From NCBI GenBank assembly GCA_021780095.1, contig JAJXZK010000044.1, forward strand, positions 1 through 23,892: a stretch of 23,892 nt of DNA, in the 5' to 3' direction. The notes below the pieces were generated by a model. The model ran no database searches. It was not told the origin of the DNA and saw only the letters and a program-made list of their open reading frames with translations. The DNA comes from Acidobacteriota bacterium. GTDB lineage: Bacteria > Acidobacteriota > Terriglobia > Terriglobales > Acidobacteriaceae. Within the stretch, counting starts at the first letter, position 1; every line of letters starts with the position of its first letter. The position numbers were made by a program, and so were the translations under genes. Shown here piece after piece: positions 22,879-23,892 of this stretch.

Positions 22879-23892
22879 CTAGACCCTGGAAGGGCTTGCG
22901 GCAGAGCTCCCCGCCAAACCGATCAGGGCGACTACGCACAGGGCAGCACCGGCATGGAATGTGGAAGCGGCGCCCAGCTTATCCCAAATCAACCCAGCTA
23001 CCGCGCTGGCAGCGAGCATGGCGATTCCACTGATCAGATTGAAAAAGCCATAGGCCGTGCCGCGCAGATCGGCGGGCGCGTTATCCGCCACCATGGTTGC
23101 GAGCAGGCCCTGGGTGATGCCCATGTGGACGCCCCAAAGCGCGACGCCCCCGAGCACAAAGCCCCAGTGACTGCTGTTCGCCAAGACCAGATCTGCGGCC
23201 ACTAACACGACCAGGCCGAGGGCCAAAAGCTTGGTATGGCTCATACGATCCGAGAGCTTGCCAAATGGATACGCCGACGCGGAATAGATAACGTTCATCG
23301 CGACCATGACAAGCGGAACTAGCGCGATCGGGATACCCCCCTGCTGGGCTCTCAACACAAGAAACGCCTCGCTGAAGCGTGCCAGTGTAAACACTGCGCC
23401 GATACAGACGACCCACCAATAGGCCGGGGTCATGCGCTTCAGATTGCTTCGACGTATCGGGTTGACTCGCGCGGCAGGCCGATGCGATTTGGGTTCACGC
23501 ACCCCAAACACAAGCAGCGCAACCGCTAATGCGCCAGGAATGGCCGCAACCCAGAACACTGCACGAAAGTTGTCGGCCCAGAGAAGCATCAGGCCGGTCG
23601 CCACCAGCGGACCGATAAAAGCGCCAACACTGTCAAGGGACTGGCGAAGGCCAAAGGCTGCACCAAGCAGAGGCGGCGGGGTGATGTCTGCGACCAGCGC
23701 ATCCCGCGGAGCGCCGCGCAATCCCTTGCCACTGCGATCCACTAACCGAGCAAACAGAACGAAGCCGGTGGCAGGAGCCGCTGCAAATAATGGTTTGGAC
23801 AACGCCCCCAGGGCGTACCCGGCAAGCGCCAGTCCCTTGCGCTTGCCAAGGTAGTCGCTCCAGGCGCCTGACAGCATTTTGACGAATAATGC
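22879..23892 (-). CDS. MFS transporter, N-terminus cut by the window edge
   Basis: The frame runs 338 codons (337 residues plus stop) and is open to the last base of the window (codons for ALFVKMLSGAWSDYLGKRKG), so the first one or two helices and the start lie outside. SDYLGKRKGL is the MFS motif between helices 2 and 3, and LVDRSGKGLRGAPRDALVAD is a motif seen in a subgroup of MFS drug/metabolite exporters. About ten hydrophobic segments are visible, with a central hydrophilic loop at the EPKSHRPAARVNP region and a second-half copy of the loop motif (FGKLSDRMSHTKLL). The substrate is unknown. It ends 113 bp upstream of the hydrolase gene on the same strand; that gap shows nothing clear. Confidence 0.9.
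   Translation of the reverse strand, partial: ALFVKMLSGAWSDYLGKRKGLALAGYALGALSKPLFAAAPATGFVLFARLVDRSGKGLRGAPRDALVADITPPPLLGAAFGLRQSLDSVGAFIGPLVATGLMLLWADNFRAVFWVAAIPGALAVALLVFGVREPKSHRPAARVNPIRRSNLKRMTPAYWWVVCIGAVFTLARFSEAFLVLRAQQGGIPIALVPLVMVAMNVIYSASAYPFGKLSDRMSHTKLLALGLVVLVAADLVLANSSHWGFVLGGVALWGVHMGITQGLLATMVADNAPADLRGTAYGFFNLISGIAMLAASAVAGLIWDKLGAASTFHAGAALCVVALIGLAGSSAASPSRV

Noticed and set aside
1..23892. Mobile elements, CRISPR arrays, defence or prophage genes
   Set aside because: Searched by eye on both strands; no transposase, integrase, regularly spaced repeats, toxin-antitoxin pairs or phage structural genes were seen.

Overview
The window is chromosomal DNA of a GC-rich Gram-negative bacterium. 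I infer Acidobacteriota, probably the Terriglobia/Acidobacteriaceae group. The basis is the mix of families: an SprT-like HEMLH protein, a Tat-exported DUF5054/GH38-like protein, a 749-residue TolC-type porin with a Ser/Thr/Gly-rich insert, a class II-like AroA, and frequent TTG/GTG starts. The assignment rests on family recognition, not on a search. I see no rRNA, tRNA, insertion sequence, integrase, CRISPR array or phage gene; almost everything is housekeeping or cell-envelope function.

Layout. 1-2446 (+): the 3' end of uvrA, a secreted TPR protein starting on the uvrA stop codon, and an SprT-like zinc metalloprotein with its own promoter. 2601-3398 (-): a divergent Lgt-type prolipoprotein diacylglyceryl transferase. 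3538-6986 (+): hpt (purine salvage), deoC (deoxyribose phosphate aldolase) and a GAF-GAF-SpoIIE phosphatase. 7012-9978 (-): a Tat-exported DUF5054 glycosidase-like protein preceded by a small secreted TPR protein. 10190-11515 (+): aroA, ending in a long two-way terminator shared with the convergent TolC-family gene (11594-13843, -). 13844-14551: a 708-bp stretch with no recognisable gene but two strong stem-loops. 14552-20545 (+): truA, an M20 metallopeptidase, an EamA transporter, an HtrA/DegP protease with its terminator, and a small exported peptidoglycan-binding-like protein. 20580-23892 (-): lysA, translationally coupled to an upstream alpha/beta hydrolase, and a truncated MFS transporter at the window edge.

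How they work together. Several genes serve the envelope: Lgt (lipoprotein lipidation), HtrA (periplasmic quality control), the TolC-type porin, LysA (lysine from meso-diaminopimelate, the peptidoglycan precursor), the PG-binding-like protein and the two exported TPR proteins. hpt and deoC are adjacent nucleotide-salvage genes. No novel multi-gene defence or mobile system is visible. The most unusual non-coding signals are a 19-bp perfect inverted repeat between the divergent lgt and hpt genes, whose 17-bp core recurs inside the DUF5054 gene; a 15-bp inverted repeat between the divergent TPR gene and aroA; and the structured 708-bp gap upstream of truA.
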